Origin: Ostreococcus lucimarinus CCE9901
Lineage: Eukaryota > Chlorophyta > Mamiellophyceae > Mamiellales > Bathycoccaceae
Direction of reading: 5' to 3'
Assembly (NCBI RefSeq): GCF_000092065.1
Contig: NC_009357.1
Location: forward strand, 558,001 to 622,000
DNA length: 64,000 bases
The notes beneath the pieces are model-generated. The model worked only from the letters and a program-made list of their open reading frames with translations, was not told the DNA's origin and made no database searches. Within the stretch, counting starts at the first letter, position 1; each line of letters opens with the position of its first letter. The position numbers and the translations under genes are program-made. This document shows, in pieces, positions 18,952-27,027 of the stretch.

Positions 18952-20625
18952 ATGCCGTGGCGCGGACGCGCGCGAGAGGCACGCGTACCTCGCGCGTTCG
19001 ACGCGAACCGAAGCCTCAGACGCGGCGCGAACGGTGTCGACGACGCCGAGGACGATGCGCCTCGACAAACCAGGCACTCGCGCGCGACGACGTCGTGCGT
19101 CGTCTCTTCGCCGCCGCGCGACGACGAAAGACTGAGCGATTTGTTCGCGGGCGCGACGTTCTACTTCGACGGGTACGTCCCCGAGGGCGCGAGCGTCGTG
19201 CGGACGCTCGCGGAGCGACACGGGGGGAGGGTGGCGCTGGTGTGGAGCAAGACGGCGAAGATTACGCACTACGTCGTCGAGGATTACGGATGCATGGACG
19301 AAATGGCGCGAGATAGACATAGAAGAGGCAAGAGTAAAGAAATGCGATGCGTGCGCTCGTCCTGGATCATGCGATCGATCGATGATGGGCGACTGGTTGA
19401 GGATTACGCCGCGCACGCGCCGAGAGGGACGCCGCGCGCGTCTCCGAAGAAATCGAAGCGAGAGGCGGCGCTGACGGAGATGGATTTGGTGGACCTCATC
19501 ATCGACACCGCGTGGAACGGTACCGGTGGTGTGTCGACGCAGAAGGCGCTGCGCGAGACGTGGGTGATTCGCGTGATTTTTGACCGCGTCGTCAAGGTGA
19601 TGCAGGACGGCAGGACGAAGGACGCCGACGTTCGATTGATTTCATTCAAGGCGTATAACGCGTTGAAACAAGTCGTTCACGAAAGGTGGATCGTGCCAGT
19701 GAGTGCATCGGAGGCGTTAGTTCACATCGAAGGCACAAAAAACATAGGTAAGCGAAACAATTTCGTCACTTCGCAATCGTCGCCGACGGATGCGGCGCAG
19801 GCGCTCGAGTGGATTATGGTGGATGAAAAGGGCGTCAACGTAACCGCGACGATGCACGACGTCCGTAGTGACGGTTGGGATCCGTCGTGGTTAACCGAGC
19901 GCGCTTCAGCGGACGCTTCAGTGGGAGTCGTGACGCGGCGCGCGAGTCGAGCCGCGGCGGCGTCGCAGGATGAGCAAGATTTGCCAACTTTGTCTCAATT
20001 GTCAAACATTGATCCGGAAGATTTGGAGGCGCTCGACCCTCAGACTAGATACGAGTGGTCTAAAGCGCGCGCGGATAGAGAGAATCAGCGCTTACAACAT
20101 CGAAATGTGGCGAACTCTTCGGCGTTCCAGCTACTGAAGGCGTGCGGCTCGGGAAAAGCCGGAAAAGCCATCAAGACGAGGCGACCGGCGCCGGTCGCCG
20201 CGTCTTCGCCAGCGAAACGTCAAATCACTACGCGTAAAGGCGCGCAGCGCGCTGGCGTCAAGAAGAGTGCACAAATGCCGATCACGGCGTACGCCAGTCC
20301 TGTGAAGGAAAAAGGAGGACAAGAAGCGGCGCGACGTTCGTGCGTCGGCGAACCCGTCATGGCGAGCACATCCGTGCACACCGCAACTCTCTTGCATGCT
20401 CTAGAAAGAGTTCTCAGCGTCGACGCGCAATGTCCAGTCGACGACCGCGTTGATGTCGTCGCCGAAATCGTACGATTGCACATCGAAGAGCTCGCGCACG
20501 ACGGACGCCGACAAGAAGTCAGAGCCGTGCGCTGCGGACTCGAAAATTTGTACAGCGATCATCCGAGCTGGGTCGCGGCGCGCGCGAACATCTTGACCGC
20601 GACGGCATCATTAGCGAAACAATAG
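18952..20625 (+). CDS. REV1-like scaffold: BRCT + UBM + C-terminal domain, no polymerase core
   Basis: 557 residues from the ATG at 18952; upstream in-frame codons start only with TTG. Residues about 61-150 form a BRCT domain of REV1 type (LFAGATFYFDGYVPEG, HGGRVALVW, THYVVEDY, SSWIMRSIDDGRLVEDY). Near residue 350 is a ubiquitin-binding-motif-like stretch (LSNIDPEDLEALDPQTRYEW). The last 75 residues resemble the REV1 C-terminal helical bundle that binds other translesion polymerases (VDVVAEIVRLHIEELAHDG, ending SWVAARANIL). The Y-family catalytic motifs expected between BRCT and UBM are not visible; that space holds a helical region of about 150 residues I do not recognise. REV1 normally acts in DNA damage tolerance. 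Here only the docking parts seem present. Alternative: a distinct BRCT protein with chance similarity at the C-terminus. Confidence 0.62.
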   Translation: MPWRGRAREARVPRAFDANRSLRRGANGVDDAEDDAPRQTRHSRATTSCVVSSPPRDDERLSDLFAGATFYFDGYVPEGASVVRTLAERHGGRVALVWSKTAKITHYVVEDYGCMDEMARDRHRRGKSKEMRCVRSSWIMRSIDDGRLVEDYAAHAPRGTPRASPKKSKREAALTEMDLVDLIIDTAWNGTGGVSTQKALRETWVIRVIFDRVVKVMQDGRTKDADVRLISFKAYNALKQVVHERWIVPVSASEALVHIEGTKNIGKRNNFVTSQSSPTDAAQALEWIMVDEKGVNVTATMHDVRSDGWDPSWLTERASADASVGVVTRRASRAAAASQDEQDLPTLSQLSNIDPEDLEALDPQTRYEWSKARADRENQRLQHRNVANSSAFQLLKACGSGKAGKAIKTRRPAPVAASSPAKRQITTRKGAQRAGVKKSAQMPITAYASPVKEKGGQEAARRSCVGEPVMASTSVHTATLLHALERVLSVDAQCPVDDRVDVVAEIVRLHIEELAHDGRRQEVRAVRCGLENLYSDHPSWVAARANILTATASLAKQ

Positions 20626-20642
20626 AAGTAATCGGTGTAGAA

Positions 20643-20688
20643 AACAGTAGCGAGCAGTAACGAAAAACAGTAGCGAGCAGTGACGAAG
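20643..20688. repeat. 23-bp tandem duplication
   Basis: Two near-identical copies of AACAGTAGCGAGCAGTAACGA plus two bases fill most of the 71-base spacer between the convergent stops at 20625 and 20697. Confidence 0.85.
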
Positions 20689-20696
20689 AGGGTCGT

Positions 20697-21299
20697 CTAC
20701 GCCGCCGCTTGGTCGGCGCTCGGATCCCACAAAATTTCCACGAGGACCTCGTTCGTTCTCATGATGCCGGGCGTCCACGGCGGATTATATCCCGCGTACT
20801 GCACGACGGTTTTCTCTCCGTGCGCCAGCTGAACGCCCGCAGCCTTCAACGCTTTCTTTAACGCCTCCGTCTGCGCTTCGATCTCTTCCTTCCGCATCCT
20901 TCCAGAAAATCTTCGCGCCGCCATCGTCCTCGCCGGCACGTCCTTCACCGCCACCTCGGGATCGAGCGCCCTCGGCGCTTGCGCCGCGCCCTCCGGAAAC
21001 TTACTCTTCGGCAGCACGAACTGCATCACGTATCGCGTCGCCGCCGTCGCGTCCGGCGTCATGAACACCGGCGCCGTCATCGCGATCTTCTCGTCCCGCG
21101 CGTTCCTCGGCTTCGACAGCACGCCGATGTACTTTGCGAGTCGCATGAAAGATTTGCCCTGCTCGTCGCGCTCGCGCGGGTCGTACGTCGTCTCGATCAC
21201 GCAGCACGCCTCGTACGTTCGCACCTCGTACCCATCGCACGCGCGCGCGACGTCGTACCGCGGTTGCTCCTCGGAGATCCGTCCGAGCGCGCTCCCCAT
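20697..21299 (-). CDS. SOUL-type heme-binding protein
   Basis: 200 residues from the ATG at 21299. The N-terminal EEQPRYDVARACDGYEVRTY, IAMTAPVFM and the C-terminal block around YNPPWTPGIMRTNEVLVEI are the hallmarks of the SOUL/HBP family (p22HBP in animals, HBP5-like in plants). These small beta-barrel proteins bind heme and tetrapyrroles and may buffer or shuttle them. MGSALGRI could be N-myristoylated; no transit peptide is visible, so a cytosolic location is likely. The start codon is only 47 bp from that of the divergent lumenal FKBP. Confidence 0.88.
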   Translation of the reverse strand: MGSALGRISEEQPRYDVARACDGYEVRTYEACCVIETTYDPRERDEQGKSFMRLAKYIGVLSKPRNARDEKIAMTAPVFMTPDATAATRYVMQFVLPKSKFPEGAAQAPRALDPEVAVKDVPARTMAARRFSGRMRKEEIEAQTEALKKALKAAGVQLAHGEKTVVQYAGYNPPWTPGIMRTNEVLVEILWDPSADQAAA

Positions 21300-21346
21300 G
21301 GTCGACGAGTGACGTCGCGGCGACGACGTCGCGACACGCCGCCGCG

Positions 21347-22045
21347 ATGGCGACGACGGCGCGCGCGCAACGCGCGGTCGGGAAGCGCGCGGTCGCGCGC
21401 GGTCGAGACGCGCGTCGCGCGCGCGCGACGGCGGCGCGCGCGACGACGGCGAGCGCGACGCGCACGCGACGCGCGATGCTCGCGGTGCCGCCCGCGGTGC
21501 TCGCGGCGGCGCTGGCGATCGCGCCGACGCCGCGCGCGCGCGCCGAGGGGAAGCAAGATCGAGGGTGCGAGACGTGCAGCGATTCGAACTCGGCGATGAA
21601 CGACGGCGACAAGGTGTTCGTCGTCTCGGCGAGCGGGCTGAGGTACTTGGACCTGAAGGTGGGCGACGGCGCGGAGGCGGCGCCGGGAAAACGAGCGGTG
21701 ATCGATTGGGTCGGGTACACGGCTGGATATCAGGCGAAGAAGATCGAGTCGACGAGGGAGACGGACGAACCGTTCGTGTTCACGATCGGAGGCGGTGAGG
21801 CGATTCCTGGGTTTGAAGAAGCCGTCGCGGGGATGAAAGTCGGAGGCGTTCGAAGAATTGAAATTCCGGGCGAGTTGGAGGAAAAACTCGGATATTCGCG
21901 CGATAAGGCGCTGAGATATAACGTCGGCCCGAAGCCGACGTCTTTCGGAGGTCAGCGCACGTTGGATTTTGTTTTAGACAATCAAACGTTGCGAGACTTT
22001 AACCGCACGCTGTTGTTTGATATTCGTCTCTCCGCGTTGCGGTGA
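21347..22045 (+). CDS. FKBP-type isomerase, probably thylakoid lumen
   Basis: 232 residues. The leader is bipartite: about 40 Arg/Ala/Thr-rich residues (plastid transit), then TRTRRAMLAVPPAVLAAAL ending in an alanine-rich cleavage-like site (PRARAEG). The twin arginine before the hydrophobic core suggests Tat-dependent lumen import. The FKBP domain (FTIGGGEAIPGFEEAVAGMK, GGVRRIEIP) is followed by GPKPTSFGGQRTLDFVLDNQ and LLFDIRL, as in plant lumenal immunophilins. Several active-site aromatics of FKBP12 are not preserved, as in many lumenal members, so catalysis may be weak. These proteins assist photosynthetic complex assembly. The exact orthologue (FKBP16, 17, 18 or 19 type) is not settled. 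Confidence 0.83.
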   Translation: MATTARAQRAVGKRAVARGRDARRARATAARATTASATRTRRAMLAVPPAVLAAALAIAPTPRARAEGKQDRGCETCSDSNSAMNDGDKVFVVSASGLRYLDLKVGDGAEAAPGKRAVIDWVGYTAGYQAKKIESTRETDEPFVFTIGGGEAIPGFEEAVAGMKVGGVRRIEIPGELEEKLGYSRDKALRYNVGPKPTSFGGQRTLDFVLDNQTLRDFNRTLLFDIRLSALR

Positions 22046-22108
22046 AAAGTTTCTTGAATTTTTTGTGATACTATTACAACCGATTTTGACGACGCGCCCC
22101 GATAGATG

Positions 22109-23113
22109 TCAAAAGAACAGCGCGCGCGCGAGCGACACCGCGGCGTTGGCTAAGAGAACTGATATTCCCGCGACGAGCGCGAGAAACATCGCGACGTATC
22201 TGCGATGCGGCTTCGGCTTCAGCTCGTCGGAATCGGGCACAACGGCGCGCCACATTCGATCATCCAGATAGCTCGTGCCTTCGCTCACAGTTTTCTCCAA
22301 CTCCACCGTTTGCCAATGCATCCCACGCGCGGGATCCCACACGAGTTCAGTTCGCATGCCGCCCGACGGTGTCACCGATCCCGCGACGCTGAGCGTCACG
22401 TTTTCGCACTGCGATCGTCCGAGCGCCTCCACGATGACGTCGGCGACGTCATTTCTTGAAACCTTCCCCGCGTGTACGTGAGCGTCACCGCTCCCGAGCA
22501 GCACACGTCGGTTTCCAGTCTCATCTTTCGCGCACTCCTCGTCGTCGCTCAGATTCCCCGGCCTCACGATGACGTACTTCATCCCGTTCTTCGCCTCTCT
22601 GCAAATCTTACGAATCGCAATCTCCCCCGCGAGCTGCCACTGAATCGTCATGCTCAGCACGACATTCAACAAAACAGCGATCCAATCGAACGCGGGATAT
22701 CCCACCGACATCCCAGTCACCCTGACGAACCGCGCGCACCCCGCATCCGCCGCGCATCGCGCCAGCGTCTCCACCGCGCCGTAGTTGACGTTGCGCGGGT
22801 GCGCCGCCTCTCGCTCCGGCGACCCATCGACCGCGAGAACGTCGCTCAACCTCGCTATGCGCTGCGCGCCGAAGCACGCGATCACGGCGGAGGTGCCCTC
22901 GCACGCGCGCGCGCAATCCTCCGCGCGCGTCGCGTCGCCCTGGATGACTTGAACGCCCGCCATGGAAGCCAACTTCTTCGCGCCCTCAGACGACGCGTCG
23001 CGCGCCATCACGCGCACGCCGCCGCCGCCGCGCTCGATCAAGCGCTCCACCACGCGCGCGCCGACTCGACCGGTGCCGCCGACGACGAGCGTGAGCGGCG
23101 CGACCGGCGTCAT
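22109..23113 (-). CDS. Atypical SDR / NmrA-like NAD(P)-binding protein with C-terminal anchor
   Basis: 334 residues. It begins with a Rossmann nucleotide-binding motif (LTLVVGGTGRVGARVVERL), an acidic or basic cofactor position (VMARDASS) and a DATR...AVIACFG strand typical of atypical short-chain dehydrogenases. YVIVRPGNLSDDEE is the usual substrate-side block. A second hydrophobic stretch (DWIAVLLNVVLSMTIQW) and a C-terminal membrane helix (YVAMFLALVAGISVLLAN) suggest membrane association. Plant relatives act in plastids (HCF173/TIC62-like) or as isoflavone-reductase-like enzymes; the substrate here is unknown. The start is 95 bp from that of divergent CCT8, and the gene is convergent with the FKBP gene (63 bp). 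Confidence 0.82.
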   Translation of the reverse strand: MTPVAPLTLVVGGTGRVGARVVERLIERGGGGVRVMARDASSEGAKKLASMAGVQVIQGDATRAEDCARACEGTSAVIACFGAQRIARLSDVLAVDGSPEREAAHPRNVNYGAVETLARCAADAGCARFVRVTGMSVGYPAFDWIAVLLNVVLSMTIQWQLAGEIAIRKICREAKNGMKYVIVRPGNLSDDEECAKDETGNRRVLLGSGDAHVHAGKVSRNDVADVIVEALGRSQCENVTLSVAGSVTPSGGMRTELVWDPARGMHWQTVELEKTVSEGTSYLDDRMWRAVVPDSDELKPKPHRRYVAMFLALVAGISVLLANAAVSLARALFF

Positions 23114-23208
23114 CGCGAGTCAAAGCGCGAGCGAGTGACGGCGCGTCAGACCGCGACGCGAGCGCGAGCGTGTCCACCGAAACGCGCCGAGGCGAGAGCA
23201 GACGAAAG

Positions 23209-25122
23209 ATGTCGTCCGCGGGCATGCCTTACGGGCTGCAGGCCATGTTAAAGGTGCGGGAGACGCGCGCGCGATCGCGTCAACGTCCGCCGCGATGGCG
23301 ATGCGATGGCGTGATGATTAAGACGCGAGCGTCGCGCGACGCGCGCGCGGGACGGGCGCGCGCGACGTCGAAACGGTCGCGATCGATGTTTTGACGACGT
23401 CGCGACGTCGCGAACGTCGTTCGCGATGCGGCGCGTTGGTGACGATCGAAGATCATCAATCGCGCGTCGCGCGCGCGAAGACCCAGAGTCAACGAGACTG
23501 ACTGACGGACGAACGCACGAACGTAGGATGGACATAAACACCTGAGTGGACTCGATGAGGCGGTGATACGAAACATTGAAGCGTGTAAACAGTTGTCGAA
23601 GATCACGCGGACGTCCCTTGGGCCGAATGGCATGAATAAGATGGTCATCAACCACTTGGAACGTTTATTCGTGACGAGCGACGCGGCGGTGATCGTGCGA
23701 GAGTTGGAGGTGGCGCACCCGGCGGCGAGGTTGATTGTGATGGCGGCGCAATCGCAAGAGAGAGAGATGGGCGACGGAACGAATTTTGTGGTGAGTTTTG
23801 GGGGTGAGCTGTTGGGATTGGCGGAGGAGCTGGTGCGCGAGGGGTTGCACCCGAGCGAAATCATCGAAGGATACGAAAAGGCGGCGGCGAAGGCGTTGGA
23901 GTGGATGCAAGAGCTCGTGATTCCGGGCAGTGAAGTTTTGGACGTGCGTGATGTGAAGGCGACGGCGGGTCGAATCAAGGGCACGCTTAGCTCAAAGCAG
24001 CACGGGTTCGAGGACAAGTTGTCCATGGTCGTGGCCGAGGCGAGCGTCGACGTGTTGCCCAAGAATCCTTTGAATTTCAACGTCGACAACGTTCGCACGA
24101 CGAAGATTCCGGGGAGTTCTTTATCCGATTGCACCGTCGTTCAAGGTATGGTCATTCGACGAGGCGTTGAAGGGACGATTCGATCGCAGAAGAACGCCAA
24201 GGTGGCGGTGTTCGGATGCGCTGTCGACACGTCGACGACGGAAACCAAGGGGACAGTTTTAATTTCATCAGCGAGCGAACTCGAGGCGTACAGCAAGGGC
24301 GAGGAGGCGAAGATGGAAGAGTACATTAAAAACATCGCCGACAGCGGTGCTAAAGTGATCGTTTCCGGTCAGTCGTTCGGGGAAATGGCCATTCACTTCA
24401 TCGAAAGATACGGTTTGATGGCAATCAAAATTCCGTCCAAGTTTGAACTTCGACGCTTTTGCCGCGCGACGAACGCGCGAGGTTTAGTCAAACTCGATCG
24501 CCCGGAGGCAGATGAGCTCGGGTTCGCGTCTAGCATCGAAGTTCGAGAAATCGGTGGCACGCAATGCATCGTGTTGTCCCAAGATGATCACACGTCTCGC
24601 GTCGCCACCGTCATTCTGCGTGGTTCAACGGAGAGCGCTCTCGACGACATGGAACGCGCCGTGGACGACGGCGTCAACGCATTCAAAGCGCTCACGAAAG
24701 ACTCGCGCACGCTTCCTGCGGGAGGTGCAACGGAAATCGAACTCGCACACAGGCTCGCCGCGTACGGCCGCAAACAAACTGGATTAGATCAGTACGCCAT
24801 TCAAAAGTTTGCGCAGGCGCTCGAAATCGTTCCCAGAACGCTCGCCGAAAACGCCGGCGCGAACGCTACGGACAGCGTCTACAACCTCTACGCCGCGCAT
24901 GCAAATGGCGAGGTAAACGCCGGGATCGATATCACTGGCGACAACTCTTACGTCGATCTCGGCGCCACGCAAGGCATTTACGACGTGTTCCTCGTCAAGT
25001 ACTGGGCGCTCAAGTACGCCGTCGACGCCGTGTGCACGGTGCTTCGCGTCGACACCATCATCATGTCCAAGTTCGCGGGCGCCGGCGGCGGCGCCGCCCC
25101 TCCAGGCGGTGAAGAAGACTAA
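23209..25122 (+). CDS. CCT8: CCT theta subunit (TCP-1 chaperonin), two exons
   Basis: Model: exon 1 23209..23253 (MSSAGMPYGLQAMLK), intron 23254..23526 (273 nt), exon 2 23527..25122; 546 aa. The long frame alone opens with GTG inside the conserved N-terminus. Splicing restores MPYGLQAMLKDGHKHLSGLD, the theta-type start. The donor is GTGCGG, the branch CTGACTGAC and the acceptor ACGTAG. Group II chaperonin motifs are intact: SLGPNGMNKMV, the ATP-site MGDGTNFVV, the apical domain with GSSLSDCTVVQGMV, and the late GATEIELAHRL. It is one of eight subunits of the cytosolic TRiC/CCT ring that folds actin and tubulin. The tail is GAGGGAAPPGGEED. The assignment to theta rests on the SLSDCTVVQGMVI and FCRATNARGLVKL stretches. 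Confidence 0.95.
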
Positions 25123-25258
25123 TACGCGACGTCACAAAATCACCGAATCGCCGCGTTCCGCGCGCGCGATCGACGTTCATTAGAGGATTGTTACGCAGGG
25201 CGATTTGCCGACTCACCGACTCCCAACTAACGAACTCGCGTCACTTCCCGTCGACGGC

Positions 25259-25873
25259 ATGCGCGCCGCCGTCTCCCTCGCGCGCGCCGCTCTCGCGCCA
25301 TCGACGTCCGCGCGCGCGCGCGACCGTTCGCGACGCGCCGCCGTCCCGCGCGCGGGCTCCGACGCGTCGTCGTCGTCGTCTTCGTCGTCGAACGACGTTC
25401 GCCTTCGCCTCGACCCCGAACCCGATTCCGCGCTCGGTGCGCACGGCCTCGGCACGCACAAGATCCATCGCGGACGAAGAATACTAGCGTTCGAACCCGC
25501 GCGCAAGTTCGTGTGGTTTTTAGCGCTGAGAGACGAGGAGGAATGGCGGGACTGGTGCGCGAATTCGAGACGCGGGGCGGTGTTCATTCCTCGCGACCCC
25601 GCGGCGGCGTACGCGGACGACGGATGGTGCGGTTGGGACGATTGGCTCGGGCTGACGGTGGATTTCGAAACGGCGCGAGCGTGGGCGAGAGAACAAGGGT
25701 TCGAGAGTCAACAGGATTGGTGGTCGAAGACGGCGGCGCTGCCGCACAGAATTCCCGAACGTCCCGCGCAGTTCTTTCGGAACAAGGGGTGGTCTGGATA
25801 CGGCGATTTTTTGGGGTTGGACGCCGAGGATGATGATAACGAAGGACAGAACGCGAGCGTCGACGAGCGATGA
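25259..25873 (+). CDS. Small protein with two GW/DWLG-type repeats
   Basis: 204 residues from the ATG at 25259 (MRAAVSLARAALAPSTSAR). The frame further upstream opens with TTG. The first 65 residues resemble an organellar transit peptide with a Ser run. The mature part has two repeats of about 45 residues, each ending in a proline-spaced Y/F...GW..W/Y.D(W/F)LG block: YADDGWCGWDDWLG and FFRNKGWSGYGDFLG. I recall blocks of this type from other algal and protist proteins, sometimes in proteins labelled integrase-like, but no recombinase catalytic residues are present. The function is unknown, and only the repeat structure is well supported. Confidence 0.7.
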   Translation: MRAAVSLARAALAPSTSARARDRSRRAAVPRAGSDASSSSSSSSNDVRLRLDPEPDSALGAHGLGTHKIHRGRRILAFEPARKFVWFLALRDEEEWRDWCANSRRGAVFIPRDPAAAYADDGWCGWDDWLGLTVDFETARAWAREQGFESQQDWWSKTAALPHRIPERPAQFFRNKGWSGYGDFLGLDAEDDDNEGQNASVDER

Positions 25874-25954
25874 GCGTTTCGAATCGTTGGGCGGTTTATT
25901 CTTTCGTCTGCGCTCGCGCCGCGGCCGTTTTAACTTAATTTACATTTATGGTCA

Positions 25955-26938
25955 TCAGCTGAGGTTGCTAATCAATGTGAGCGAAAACGCACGCCATAAA
26001 TATGCCATAAAGGTGACATCCCCGTTGTACTCCTCCGACGTGGCGCCGAACGCGCGAGTGAGCCTCGCGCGTGACTCCACGAGCGCCGCTCGACAAGAAT
26101 CGAGCTCTGGTCTCGCGACATCGAACGAGAGCAACACCACTCCAGCGTCCCTAGACACGTTCCAAAACGCGCTCGGGTGATAATCGTTCACGACGTGCAC
26201 AGAACCCACCTCGAGCGCGCGCGTTTCGTCCCCCGAACGCAACCCAGCGGCTTTGCCGTGCAATCCCGCGTCTCGGGCCAACACCACGTGCGCGCGCCAG
26301 TACCCGTCCGAGAGCCCCGTCGTCACGCGTCCCGTCGCGCTCGACGCCCCGCCCGCCCCAGGACTCAGCACCCAAATCTTTCCATTGAATCCACCCACCG
26401 ACGCCACGACCGCGGACGTGCTCGGAAAGCACCTCGCCGCCAAGCGACTCGGCGCGTCGAGCGTCGCGTCGTGTAACGGAATCGTCCCCCATCCCGCGTC
26501 CCGCATCTTCTCGCTCGGCTGCCGCGCGTCCGCGACGTCTCCACCGACCCCACTCAACTCACCCTTCCCCTCGCACGCTCCTCGCACGAACGACGCTAAC
26601 TCTCTCGCGAACGCCGGCGCGTTGTCCCGAACCGCCTCCGCGAACGTCGCCGTCGTCTCCCTCTCGAACGCCCCATCGCCTCGTTTCCGTCGGTACCGTC
26701 CCAGCGCGAGTCCATAAAACGCAAACACCGGCCGTCCGCACCACGCGCGCCAGTACGGGAGCACCAGCGCGCTGACGCACAGCGCGCACGCCGTCCCGAT
26801 GTGTCCCTTTCGTTCGTATCCTCGCGCCGACAGCGTCAGGACGAGCGCACCGTACGGCGCCGCGAACGCCATCCATCGCGCGTGGTCTCCGAGCGCTCGA
26901 GTCCTCGGTCGTCGTCGCGCCGCGCGCTCGCGCGCCAT
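25955..26938 (-). CDS. Aspartyl/asparaginyl beta-hydroxylase-like membrane protein
   Basis: 327 residues. Two hydrophobic segments near the N-terminus (residues about 22-65) suggest a membrane anchor. The C-terminal half resembles the Asp/Asn hydroxylase fold: GYWRAHVVLARD, then GLRSGDETRALEVG, then VVNDYHPSAFWN and GVVLLSFDVARPE. This matches the R-x-H-L, charged-pair and H-x-x-W-N order of the family, which hydroxylates Asp or Asn side chains with Fe(II) and 2-oxoglutarate. The histidines of RAH and DYH are the likely iron ligands. Similarity is judged by eye, so the substrate is open. It is divergent from the F-box/LRR gene, with 89 bp between the chosen starts. Confidence 0.65.
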   Translation of the reverse strand: MARERAARRRPRTRALGDHARWMAFAAPYGALVLTLSARGYERKGHIGTACALCVSALVLPYWRAWCGRPVFAFYGLALGRYRRKRGDGAFERETTATFAEAVRDNAPAFARELASFVRGACEGKGELSGVGGDVADARQPSEKMRDAGWGTIPLHDATLDAPSRLAARCFPSTSAVVASVGGFNGKIWVLSPGAGGASSATGRVTTGLSDGYWRAHVVLARDAGLHGKAAGLRSGDETRALEVGSVHVVNDYHPSAFWNVSRDAGVVLLSFDVARPELDSCRAALVESRARLTRAFGATSEEYNGDVTFMAYLWRAFSLTLISNLS

Positions 26939-27027
26939 CGCGTCGTCCCGAAATGCGGAAAATTACATTCATTAATCTTCGCGCGCGCGCGCGTCACTCG
27001 GCGACGCGCGGACGCGCGGACGCGACG

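Noticed and set aside
25259-25873. Phage or viral integrase
   Set aside because: The GW/DWLG repeats resemble proteins sometimes so labelled, but no tyrosine or serine recombinase residues are present.
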